18,810 nucleotides of DNA from Bacteroidales bacterium M2. Its GTDB lineage: Bacteria; Bacteroidota; Bacteroidia; Bacteroidales; Muribaculaceae. Below the pieces are notes generated by a model. It worked only from the letters and a program-made list of their open reading frames with translations. It ran no database searches and had not been told where the DNA came from. Made by a program: the position numbers and the translations under genes. The DNA lies in the NCBI GenBank assembly GCA_001689415.1, contig LUJM01000001.1, positions 1-18,810 on the forward strand, given 5' to 3'. This document shows, piece after piece, positions 7,578 to 14,563 of the stretch (position 1 is the stretch's first letter; each line of letters opens with the position of its first letter).

Positions 7578-8107
7578 TTCTTTGAGGAGTTTAGGTCGAC
7601 AAGTCCTTCGGGCAGGTCCATGTCTATATTATTATTATCAAAATCAATATCCACTATCAACTCGTCACTCGCCGGCACAAGCAACTCCGTTCCGTCAGGT
7701 CGTCGAAGCACAAACAGAGGATTGTGCGGCGTAGGCTCGCTATAATCATCGATTGTACCTACCTTTTCGCCCCTGTCGGTAACGGTAAAGCCGATAAGGT
7801 CTTCAAGATACACTTGGTCTGAGTCTGAACCATCGCTATCATCGATGTCGCACTCCATATACAAGGGTCCGCCGGAGAGGCGCGATGCAGCCTTCTCGTC
7901 ATTAACCCCCTTAAGCGTCAGCAGGTAGCCGGACCCCTTATAGCGAACAGCCTCTACACGGAAAGGCACATCAAGCCCGTCGATGCGTGCAAACACAAAA
8001 TCATCAGCAGCGATATCTATACCGTCGATATCAATACTTGCAGCTATCTCGCCTTTGATACCGTGCGGTTTGCCAAATACCCCGGCCTCGGTCAACTGCC
8101 CTATCAT
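7574..8107 (-). CDS. rimM: Ribosome maturation factor RimM
   Basis: RimM helps 30S assembly by binding ribosomal protein S19 and promoting 16S rRNA head maturation. The 177-residue length is normal. The N-terminal RimM domain carries the signature GKPHGIKGEI (12-21), and the C-terminal PRC-barrel domain runs from about DLIGFTVTDRGEKVGTI to LLVPASDELI and the family-type end MDLPEGLVDL. An acidic linker (DIDDSDGSDSDQ) joins the domains. The start overlaps the DUF4290 stop by four bases (ATGA) and the stop overlaps the next gene the same way, so the operon is probably translationally coupled. The usual bacterial neighbours rpsP, trmD and rplS are absent here. Confidence 0.95.
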   Translation of the reverse strand: MIGQLTEAGVFGKPHGIKGEIAASIDIDGIDIAADDFVFARIDGLDVPFRVEAVRYKGSGYLLTLKGVNDEKAASRLSGGPLYMECDIDDSDGSDSDQVYLEDLIGFTVTDRGEKVGTIDDYSEPTPHNPLFVLRRPDGTELLVPASDELIVDIDFDNNNIDMDLPEGLVDLNSSKK

Positions 8108-8694
8108 TTCTTTTTCTTCTTACGGCCCGAAGGTGTCGGGGCTTGTTTGAAATCGAGCAGGCGTATACGGCTTGAATCTGTCGCAATCTCTCCGTGGCTC
8201 ATGGCTCGCAAGTCATTAAGAATACGCTGATCTTCAACGCCCTCGGGGTTTGAGGCCAACAGCGTCTTCTTCATCTGGTTGGCGATAAGCGTCACCAGCG
8301 CGTCGCGTTCTTCGCCCGGTTCCATGCCGACCGCGGTATCAATCAGGCGGGGTATCAGACGGCCATAGTGGCGGTATGGAAACGATCCGGGACGCTCTGC
8401 AGGCACTGCATCGGGCAAATCTCCGAATACCCGACGGTCTACAACATCGTAGGGATAATCGACATCAAGACTGAAATTACTCATGATAGCCAGATGATCC
8501 CACAGTTTTCGGCGATATTCATCGGCATCGCCGGTTACAGGAAATAGAGTCTGCATCGCGTCTATGATTGTAGTGGCGCATATATTGCGCTCGTCGCGAT
8601 CCTCTATGGTCAGGCAGTAGTCGACCATATTCTGTATGTTGCGCCCATACTCGGGCAATATGAGTTTTTTGAGTCTATTGGTATATGTCAGCAT
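8104..8694 (-). CDS. DUF4290 domain protein
   Basis: A 196-residue protein recognised as the Bacteroidetes-restricted DUF4290 family from its N-terminal segment: LILPEYGRNIQNMVDYCLTI (11-30) followed by EDRDERNICA. The function is unknown. It is soluble, has no signal peptide, and ends in a basic Lys tail (RKKKKK), which could contact RNA or DNA; that is inference. It is the first gene of the operon leading to dnaB, directly behind a strong promoter, with a leader of about 15 bases. Its stop overlaps the rimM start by four bases. Confidence 0.85.
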   Translation of the reverse strand: MLTYTNRLKKLILPEYGRNIQNMVDYCLTIEDRDERNICATTIIDAMQTLFPVTGDADEYRRKLWDHLAIMSNFSLDVDYPYDVVDRRVFGDLPDAVPAERPGSFPYRHYGRLIPRLIDTAVGMEPGEERDALVTLIANQMKKTLLASNPEGVEDQRILNDLRAMSHGEIATDSSRIRLLDFKQAPTPSGRKKKKK

Positions 8695-8715
8695 ATCGCT
8701 TTATTTTTATGACCT

Positions 8716-8746
8716 CAAAGTTAGTCAAAAATTCGCAAACCACAAA
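8716..8746 (-). promoter_or_regulatory. Promoter of the DUF4290-rimM-dnaB operon
   Basis: On the minus strand TTTG (8743-8746), a 19-base spacer and TAACTTTG (8716-8723) form a near-perfect Bacteroidetes promoter. The start point would be about 8709, only about 15 bases before the ATG at 8694. It is the only strong promoter seen for the five-gene operon. Confidence 0.88.
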
Positions 8747-8812
8747 GTAGCCACTACAGCCATTTATCTACGACTTTTCAAACGCCCCATGTCAATAATA
8801 TATCCGCACGAA

Positions 8813-8850
8813 AAAAGCCGACTCAAATTAATGCATTCAAGTCGGCTTTT
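8813..8850 (-). terminator. Rho-independent terminator after the GH105-DUF2264 gene
   Basis: A perfect 11-bp inverted repeat, AAAAGCCGACT (8813-8823) with AGTCGGCTTTT (8840-8850), has a 16-base loop. On the minus strand it is followed by TTTTTTCG. It lies 26 bases after the GH105-DUF2264 stop and shields the downstream DUF4290 promoter. Confidence 0.88.
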
Positions 8851-8875
8851 ATTCAGTCAGTGTAAATCTCGTTTT

Positions 8876-11161
8876 TTAGTCTGCCCAGTGATGATCCTTG
8901 GGGAAGGGTTTGCCACCCCACGCCTTCTGCGAGGTCCATGGCTGCGGAGCATCGGTCCAGAACGGATGAGTTGTCGGAAGCCCTAACGGCAGGAATGCAA
9001 GCGATGTCATATAGAGCGAACCATTATTGGTATACCAGTCGGCCACGTTGGGCTGGCGACCGGCAAAGCCTATTGTCAGGAAGCCGCCTTCATTGAAGTT
9101 CTCCTTGCCGTCGAACATATTGTGCATCACCTTGGTAAGTGCAGCACGCACCTGGCCGTTGGTCATTCCTGCGGGCAGTTTGTCGTACCATGCCATTAGG
9201 GCAAGCGGCTGCATTGCGGCCATGCGGTAAGGTATCGAACGACCAAACACCGGGAATGTACCTTCGGGGGAGATAAGACGCTCGAGCACAACGCTATACT
9301 TCTGAGCTCGTTTCAATGCTCGGTCGTAATATTTGCCATAATTGATTCGTGTGCGTTTGCCACTGTCCTTCATTGCCTTGAGGGTCTCAAGATACATCGG
9401 GTGGAATACGTAGCTCGTATAGTAATCGAATGCGAAATCGGGGCCGTCGGCATACCAGCCGTCACCGGTATACCATTCCTCGGTTTTACGAATGGCCGAG
9501 TTCACACGGTATACATCGCTCGGCGCACCGGCTTTGGCAAGGAGGCTTTCGATTGTCGACGAAAACAAGAGCCAGTTGGTATAAGGTGGGTCTACCCTGC
9601 GCAATTGGGTGAACTCGTCGATATAGCGCTGCTTGGTCACATCATCGAGTGGCTTCCAGAGGGCATCGTAAGCGCGAAGAAATGACTCTGCTATATAGGC
9701 GGCATCCACAAGTGGTTGGCCTTCTTTGCGCCAAAGCAGGTAGTCGGGACTTGCGGGGTCTACTGCATTTTTATAGCTCGCAAGTGCCCATTCGCGCAGC
9801 TGTTTGCGCTTTGCGCCCTCCGCTGTGTCATCATCGGGCAATGCAAGCCAAGGGGCGATTCCGGCCATAAGGCGGCCAAATGCCTCCATATAGGTAACTC
9901 GTTTGTCGCGGCCGTCCCATGTGGGGCTGACTTCTACCTGCATGTTCTGCTGCAATTTGCCCTCGGCCATGTTGCTCAGTACCGGAGCGGCCATTTTGTA
10001 GGCAAGGTCTACCCAGTAGGCGCGGTCGTCGTTATTTTCTTTTTCGAGGTAGCGAACATATTCGCAAGCTGCAAGCAGGAAGGCACCAACGCCGAAGTTG
10101 GCGGTAGATTTCACATTCACTACCTGGCCGGGGATAGCCTTCTCGCCAATCGGTTGCACATAGCCTATCGAACCGTCCTTCTGCAAAGCTTTTTTCGACA
10201 GGTATTCCCAACCTTTTTTGGCTGCATCGATATATTTGGAATCTTTGAGATAGCCGTTGTTTATGCCCCATAGCAAACCGTAGGTAAAGAATGCCGTGCC
10301 GCTGGTTTCGTAGCCGGGGGCGTGTTCGGGGTCGGCCATTGAGCGTGTCCAATAGCCCTCTGGCTGCTGCAAGGCTACAACAGCGTCGGCCATGCGCACA
10401 AATTTGTCCTCAAAGAATTTACGATGTTTGTAATCCTGAGGCACGTCTTTCAAAACCTTGGCAAGACCGGCAAGAACCCAACCGTCGCCTCGAGCCCAGA
10501 AGTCTTTTTTGCCATTGGCGCTTTTGTGTTTGGGGTATACATATTTGGCATCGCGATAGTACAGGCCTTCGTCATTGTCGTACATGATACTGTCGCTTAC
10601 AACGATGTAATCGTACAGTTTGTCGAGGTATTTGTGGTTGCCGGTGATATTATACATCTTGGTCATCACAGGCATTACCATATACAGACCGTCCGACCAC
10701 CACCAATAGTCGTTGGCCGGGGTCGACATCTGGTACTCCATTACTTCGCGGGCGCGTTTGATGCGGCGGTCGTCGGGCAGTATTTTGTAAAGGTCGGCAT
10801 AAACCTGGAAGCATATCTGCCAGTCGCCGAAGAGCACATGGTTGTCCGATTCGCCGTACTGTTTGTATCTCCACTTGCTGCGGTCTTTTCCTTTTGCACC
10901 CATCCACAGGTTGTGCTCGGCCCATTTTTCCGAATAATCACGCCAGTCTTCATCGCCGATAAGGAAGTATGCCTCCATATTACCGGTGTGATAGGCCGCG
11001 TTGTCCCAGAAGGCTCGTGTCTCTGCCGGGTTGGTACTCTGCCAGTGGTCATTTACTTTGGTTATGATATCGCGCACGGCTTTCGATTCTTTCGTTGGCA
11101 ATGCTATTGCATTCAATGCCGATATTGCGAATATCATCAATGTTAGCAAAACTTTTTTCAT
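8876..11161 (-). CDS. GH105 (unsaturated glucuronyl/rhamnogalacturonyl hydrolase) fused to DUF2264
   Basis: A 761-residue exported fusion enzyme. It begins with a signal peptide (MKKVLLTLMIFAISALNAIA). Residues about 25-375 form a GH88/GH105-type (alpha/alpha)6 domain, with WWWSDGLYMVMPVM (D157) and FWARGDGWVLAGL (D226) as the likely active-site motifs. Such enzymes remove unsaturated uronic acids left by polysaccharide lyases acting on pectin or similar polymers. Residues about 380-755 are a DUF2264 domain, a second probable helical-barrel glycosidase unit, rich in Trp/Tyr/Asp segments such as EVSPTWDGRDKR and GWYADGPDFAFDYYTS. The start is the Met before the signal peptide; an upstream in-frame Met at 11194 overlaps the promoter. 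It is divergent from GH97. The exact substrate is not determined. Confidence 0.87.
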   Translation of the reverse strand: MKKVLLTLMIFAISALNAIALPTKESKAVRDIITKVNDHWQSTNPAETRAFWDNAAYHTGNMEAYFLIGDEDWRDYSEKWAEHNLWMGAKGKDRSKWRYKQYGESDNHVLFGDWQICFQVYADLYKILPDDRRIKRAREVMEYQMSTPANDYWWWSDGLYMVMPVMTKMYNITGNHKYLDKLYDYIVVSDSIMYDNDEGLYYRDAKYVYPKHKSANGKKDFWARGDGWVLAGLAKVLKDVPQDYKHRKFFEDKFVRMADAVVALQQPEGYWTRSMADPEHAPGYETSGTAFFTYGLLWGINNGYLKDSKYIDAAKKGWEYLSKKALQKDGSIGYVQPIGEKAIPGQVVNVKSTANFGVGAFLLAACEYVRYLEKENNDDRAYWVDLAYKMAAPVLSNMAEGKLQQNMQVEVSPTWDGRDKRVTYMEAFGRLMAGIAPWLALPDDDTAEGAKRKQLREWALASYKNAVDPASPDYLLWRKEGQPLVDAAYIAESFLRAYDALWKPLDDVTKQRYIDEFTQLRRVDPPYTNWLLFSSTIESLLAKAGAPSDVYRVNSAIRKTEEWYTGDGWYADGPDFAFDYYTSYVFHPMYLETLKAMKDSGKRTRINYGKYYDRALKRAQKYSVVLERLISPEGTFPVFGRSIPYRMAAMQPLALMAWYDKLPAGMTNGQVRAALTKVMHNMFDGKENFNEGGFLTIGFAGRQPNVADWYTNNGSLYMTSLAFLPLGLPTTHPFWTDAPQPWTSQKAWGGKPFPKDHHWAD

Positions 11162-11187
11162 GAAAATAGATTGGTTATTTGTTCTGG

Positions 11188-11230
11188 TTTGCAAAGGTAT
11201 ATAAAAAACCGATATTTTTGCCTATTTTTG
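11188..11230. promoter_or_regulatory. Divergent promoters between GH105-DUF2264 and GH97
   Basis: For the minus-strand gene, TACCTTTG (11192-11199) is a -7 box about 31 bases before its ATG, without a clear -33. For the plus strand, TTTG (11188-11191), a 21-base gap and TATTTTTG (11213-11220) form a promoter for GH97; a second TATTTTTG follows at 11223-11230. The plus -33 box abuts the minus -7 box, so the two polymerases would compete for the site. Confidence 0.6.
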
Positions 11231-11281
11231 CATCTGATTTGCACCTATGCCAATCAATAATTTGATAATTAACCTATACCC

Positions 11282-13294
11282 ATGAAACACGCCATATCTC
11301 TGCTTTCTTTTATTTGCACCGGTTTTACATGCATGGCAGCGAATACTGTCTACAGTCCCGACAAGCGCCTTGCCGTAGATGTCGACGTCGACGCTGCCGG
11401 TGCTCCGTCATATATAGTGAGCTACGACGGCAAGACTTTGCTCGAGCCCTCTCCGCTCGGCCTCGTAACCGACATTGCCGACTATACCAAAGGCTTGGCT
11501 CTCTCGGGTATGACCGAGTCGAAAATCGACAAGCATTATCATCAGGACCGCATCAAGAGCAGCGACAACCACTACACTGCCAACGAGGCAAGATACTCTT
11601 TTGCCGACTCCGACGGCCGCAAAATGGATATCGTATTCCGGGTAAGCAACAACGACATCGCTTTCCGCTACGAACTACCCCAGACCGGCGACCGACGAGC
11701 TTGCGTGGTACGCAACGAGGCCACAGGCTTCAATTTCCCCTCACATACCACTACATTCCTGTCGCCGCAAGCCACTCCGCTTATTGGTTGGAAACGCTCA
11801 AAACCAAGCTACGAAGAGGAATACAATGCCGACCAGGCTCTCTCTACGCCCTCAAAGTATGGCGTGGGCTATACTTTCCCGGCGCTTTTCCATATCGGCA
11901 ACGACGGCTGGGCGCTGGTTTCTGAAACCGGTGTCAACAGCGCATACTGCGGTTCTCGTCTTAGCGAGGGCGATAGCGAAGGCATATATACGATAGCTTT
12001 CCCCCAGGAAGCCGAAAACAATTATAATGGTACCGTTTGCCCGGGCATACCTCTGCCTGGTGCTACTCCGTGGCGCACGCTAACAGTTGGCTCTGACCTC
12101 GCTCCGATTGTCGAGACCACGATACCCTTTGATGTTGTCGACCCATTATACGAGGCGTCTACCGAATATGTACCCGGCAAAGGCACTTGGAGCTGGATTC
12201 TCTGGCAGGATAATAGTATCAATTACGACGACCAAGTCAAATTCATCGACCTCGCTGCCGAAATGGGATTCAAGTTCTGTCTTATCGACAATTTCTGGGA
12301 TAAGAACATAGGGCATGAGCGCATGGAAGAGCTCTCTAAATACGCCCAATCCAAAGGGGTAAACCTTTTCCTTTGGTATAATTCAAACGGTTATTGGAAT
12401 GATACCGCACAGTCGCCCTTAAATATCATGTCGAACTCCATTGCTCGCAAGAAAGAAATGAAATGGCTCAAAGACAATGGTGTCAAGGGTATCAAAGTCG
12501 ATTTCTTCGGCGGCGACAAGCAGCAGACCATGGAGCTGTACGAAGATATTCTTTCCGATGCCAACGACTACGGCCTTATGGTCATTTTCCATGGCTGTAC
12601 CCTGCCCCGAGGCTGGGAGCGTATGTACCCCAACTATGTTGGCAGTGAGGCCGTGCTTGCTTCCGAAAACCTTATTTTCCAGCAACATTTCTGCGATATG
12701 GAGGCCTTCAACGCAACCCTGCATCCATTTATTCGCAATGCCGTTGGGGCTATGGAATACGGCGGCACATTCATGAATCGTCGTATGAACCGTGGCAACA
12801 ACGGTGGAAATTTCCGCCGCACTTCCGATATTTTCCAACTCGCGCTGACTATATTATATCAGAATCCGGTTCAAAATTTCGCACTCGCGCCCAACAACCT
12901 CACCGACGCACCGCAGCTGTGCCTCGACTATCTCAAAGATGTACCTACCACTTGGGGCGAAACCGTATTCATCGACGGTTACCCCGGCAAATACGCCGTA
13001 ATTGCCCGCCGCCACGGAAACGACTGGTACATCGGCGGCATTAATGCCACAAACAATGTACTCAAACTCGAGCTGTCGCTTCCCATGCTTGCCGGAAAGA
13101 ACGTAAATCTGTACTCCGACAGTTATACAAAGACAGCGGCAAAGGAAATCAAGAAAGATAAAGCAGGCGAACGCAAACCACTCGCAGCCGATTTCGTGCC
13201 CGCTGTAAAAGATATCACAATCAAAAACGACGGAAAACTACCCGTTACAATTCTGCCCTCGGCCGGCATCGTAATCAAATACATTGCTGACTGA
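11282..13294 (+). CDS. Glycoside hydrolase family 97, probably retaining (alpha-galactosidase-like)
   Basis: GH97 enzymes are Ca2+-dependent Bacteroidetes alpha-glycosidases. This 670-residue protein has a signal peptide (about 1-20, ending CMAA), an N-terminal beta-sandwich (about 21-290), the (beta/alpha)8 barrel beginning at GTWSWILWQD (301-310), and a C-terminal beta domain. The barrel holds GVKGIKVDFFGGD, with Asp407 placed like the nucleophile of retaining GH97 members, and GSEAV, with Glu456 as the probable acid/base. In the inverting SusB type that Asp is not conserved, so a retaining mechanism is favoured. It is likely periplasmic. It is divergent from GH105-DUF2264, suggesting a shared plant-glycan substrate, but no SusC/SusD pair or regulator lies in the window. 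No convincing terminator follows. Confidence 0.92.
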   Translation: MKHAISLLSFICTGFTCMAANTVYSPDKRLAVDVDVDAAGAPSYIVSYDGKTLLEPSPLGLVTDIADYTKGLALSGMTESKIDKHYHQDRIKSSDNHYTANEARYSFADSDGRKMDIVFRVSNNDIAFRYELPQTGDRRACVVRNEATGFNFPSHTTTFLSPQATPLIGWKRSKPSYEEEYNADQALSTPSKYGVGYTFPALFHIGNDGWALVSETGVNSAYCGSRLSEGDSEGIYTIAFPQEAENNYNGTVCPGIPLPGATPWRTLTVGSDLAPIVETTIPFDVVDPLYEASTEYVPGKGTWSWILWQDNSINYDDQVKFIDLAAEMGFKFCLIDNFWDKNIGHERMEELSKYAQSKGVNLFLWYNSNGYWNDTAQSPLNIMSNSIARKKEMKWLKDNGVKGIKVDFFGGDKQQTMELYEDILSDANDYGLMVIFHGCTLPRGWERMYPNYVGSEAVLASENLIFQQHFCDMEAFNATLHPFIRNAVGAMEYGGTFMNRRMNRGNNGGNFRRTSDIFQLALTILYQNPVQNFALAPNNLTDAPQLCLDYLKDVPTTWGETVFIDGYPGKYAVIARRHGNDWYIGGINATNNVLKLELSLPMLAGKNVNLYSDSYTKTAAKEIKKDKAGERKPLAADFVPAVKDITIKNDGKLPVTILPSAGIVIKYIAD

Positions 13295-13357
13295 GCGAAA
13301 GTTACACCAAAGACCGATTCTATTAGTTAATTTTTTTCAAAAAAAGTTCACAAAAAA

Positions 13358-13389
13358 TTTGCACGATTCGGAATTTTGGCGTAACTTTG
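13358..13389 (+). promoter_or_regulatory. Promoter of tRNA-His
   Basis: TTTG (13358-13361), a 20-base spacer and TAACTTTG (13382-13389) are close to consensus. The predicted start is about ten bases before the tRNA. A T7-C-A7 palindromic tract (13331-13345) lies upstream, as it does for the left-edge tRNA. Confidence 0.85.
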
Positions 13390-13405
13390 CAACCGCAAAT
13401 CAGAT

Positions 13406-13480
13406 GGTGCCCATAGTTCAGTTGGTTAGAACGTCGGATTGTGGTTCCGAAGGTCGTGGGTTCGAATCCCACTGGGCACC
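13406..13480 (+). tRNA. tRNA-His (anticodon GTG)
   Basis: A full cloverleaf is readable. The acceptor GTGCCCA (13407-13413) pairs with TGGGCAC (13473-13479). The anticodon stem TCGGA/TCCGA encloses the loop TTGTGGT, with anticodon GTG at 13441-13443. The T-arm is GTGGG-TTCGAAT-CCCAC. The encoded extra G at 13406 (G-1) opposite C73 (13480) is the histidine identity mark. CCA is not encoded. Confidence 0.98.
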
Positions 13481-13503
13481 CTAACAACAATTTATCCCTT
13501 GTG

Positions 13504-13540
13504 AATCGAGTTGTGCGTGAGCATGACTCGATTTATTTTT
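13504..13540 (+). terminator. Terminator after tRNA-His
   Basis: AATCGAGT (13504-13511) pairs with ACTCGATT (13526-13533), with additional TGC/GCA pairing in the loop, and is followed by TTTATTTTT. It lies about 24 bases after the tRNA. Confidence 0.75.
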
Positions 13541-13825
13541 ACCCCCCAATTTGCCTACCTCTCTTTATGTCTAATATAAAAAGGCTTGTAAATTTGTATT
13601 TATGTCTTTATGTCCAAAACCCGCCCGGCAACCGCATTCCACGCCTCTACATAAAAATGCTCGAAGAGCATTACTTTTCGTAACCCCAGCCTTACGAAGT
13701 TGGCTGGGGTGTGCATCCCTCCTCTGCCAATTAGTGTCGAAGACACTGCCCATCAGCTTGAAAGAAAGTCGTAGAAGACGACGCCTCCCCAATTAGCCTA
13801 ATTAGCCCAATTAGACCCACCATCC
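13541..13825. other. Non-coding, hairpin-rich intergenic region next to tRNA-His
   Basis: No supported gene lies here. It contains a diverged copy (13590-13640) of the pyrimidine-rich repeat found at 13.86 and 18.1-18.2 kb. Four consecutive perfect hairpins follow: 13656-13672 (7 bp, loop GAA), 13683-13710 (9 bp ACCCCAGCC/GGCTGGGGT, loop TTACGAAGTT), 13733-13747 (6 bp, loop GAA) and 13768-13782 (5 bp, loop AGAAG). Three AATTAG-type units follow at 13791-13815. Reading frames across it on both strands have no family features. It looks like a dispersed intergenic element or decayed sequence at a tRNA-proximal integration site; the latter is inference. Confidence 0.6.
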
Positions 13826-13940
13826 GGCACGCTCATTGCGCATTACGCATTGCGCATTAAAAAAAATCTGTCTTTTTGTCTTTCTGTCTAAAAACCAGGC
13901 AAATGCATTATGCATTCTACGTTATGCATTATACATTGAC
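13826..13940 (+). repeat. Dispersed repeat, left copy: heptamer array, 32-base pyrimidine-rich core, heptamer array
   Basis: The module GGCACGCTCATT (13826-13837) runs into CATTGCG, CATTACG, CATTGCG, CATTA (13834-13859). Then comes a 32-base core, AAAAATCTGTC to CTGTCTAAAA (13862-13893), identical to the copies at 18074 and 18222. A second array of exactly five heptamers of form CATTNNN (13906-13940) follows. It lies 26 bases beyond the stop of the phosphoesterase gene. Confidence 0.85.
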
Positions 13941-13965
13941 ATCCTGCCAGCAACATTCGTACCGA

Positions 13966-14559
13966 TTAGATTGAAATTTGATTTGGTGTGTTGAGAACCG
14001 AGTAATCAGCGTTCATAATTGTTCCATTGGAAAAGGTAACTCCGTTATGCACCATAACCCCGTGTTGTGCATGGATATGGCCGAAGAGATGAGCTTTAAT
14101 ATGGAGGTCAGATAGTTTCATAAGGATTTCTTCAGAGCCGTAGTTGATTTCATCGTCAAAGTCAAGGATTCCATAAGCCGGAGAGTGTGTTATCAAAACA
14201 TCCGTGTCGTCAGGAATATTGGCATAGTTTCGGCTCTGGCGGTCGTTGACGCAATCGCCCATGAACATCGGAATGCCATAAAACTTAACTCCGTCTATCT
14301 CAATGCCGGAATTGCATAGATAATGCACATTGTTGTCGAGCCCGTCGATGTTGGCTCCATAGAGGCAATCGTCATGGTTGCCGCTGATGAATATTTTGTG
14401 TTTATATGGCAGGTCACAAAACCAGTTGAGAAAATCAATTGCTTCCTGTTCTGTCCCTACCATACAGAAGTCGCCGGAATGTACCACCACATCGGCCTCG
14501 GGCAAATTCCGAAGCCGCCGGTGGCAGTTATGCGTATCGGAGAGATGGAGTATTTTCAT
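13966..14559 (-). CDS. Calcineurin-like metallophosphoesterase
   Basis: A complete 197-residue metallophosphoesterase with the full dimetal motif set: SDTH (D8, H10), SGDF (D30), GNHDD (N61, H62), ITHSP (H125) and GHIHAQH (H161, H163). It is single-domain, without a signal peptide, so it is probably cytosolic. Relatives hydrolyse phosphomonoesters, phosphodiesters, cyclic nucleotides or nucleic acid ends, so the substrate cannot be named. It is the last gene of the accessory operon; its ATG lies four bases after the stop of the metallo-beta-lactamase-fold gene, which suggests coupled translation and a shared role. Its base composition is more AT-rich than the backbone genes. No terminator hairpin is evident after its stop; the repeat region begins at once. 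Confidence 0.9.
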   Translation of the reverse strand: MKILHLSDTHNCHRRLRNLPEADVVVHSGDFCMVGTEQEAIDFLNWFCDLPYKHKIFISGNHDDCLYGANIDGLDNNVHYLCNSGIEIDGVKFYGIPMFMGDCVNDRQSRNYANIPDDTDVLITHSPAYGILDFDDEINYGSEEILMKLSDLHIKAHLFGHIHAQHGVMVHNGVTFSNGTIMNADYSVLNTPNQISI

Positions 14560-14563
14560 GTTA

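Noticed and set aside
11162..11194. Upstream start for the GH105-DUF2264 gene adding 11 residues
   Set aside because: It overlaps the TACCTTTG box and puts polar residues before a normal signal peptide.
13284..13484. 66-codon frame across tRNA-His
   Set aside because: Its end is the tRNA itself, a chance frame.
13571..13792. 73-codon minus-strand frame in the hairpin region
   Set aside because: Basic, motif-less, and built from intergenic repeat sequence including the hairpins and the diverged core copy; no promoter or ribosome binding site.
13834..13940. Possible CRISPR array from regularly spaced repeats
   Set aside because: Units are contiguous 7-base degenerate repeats with no unique spacers and no cas genes; the 148-base units are only two.
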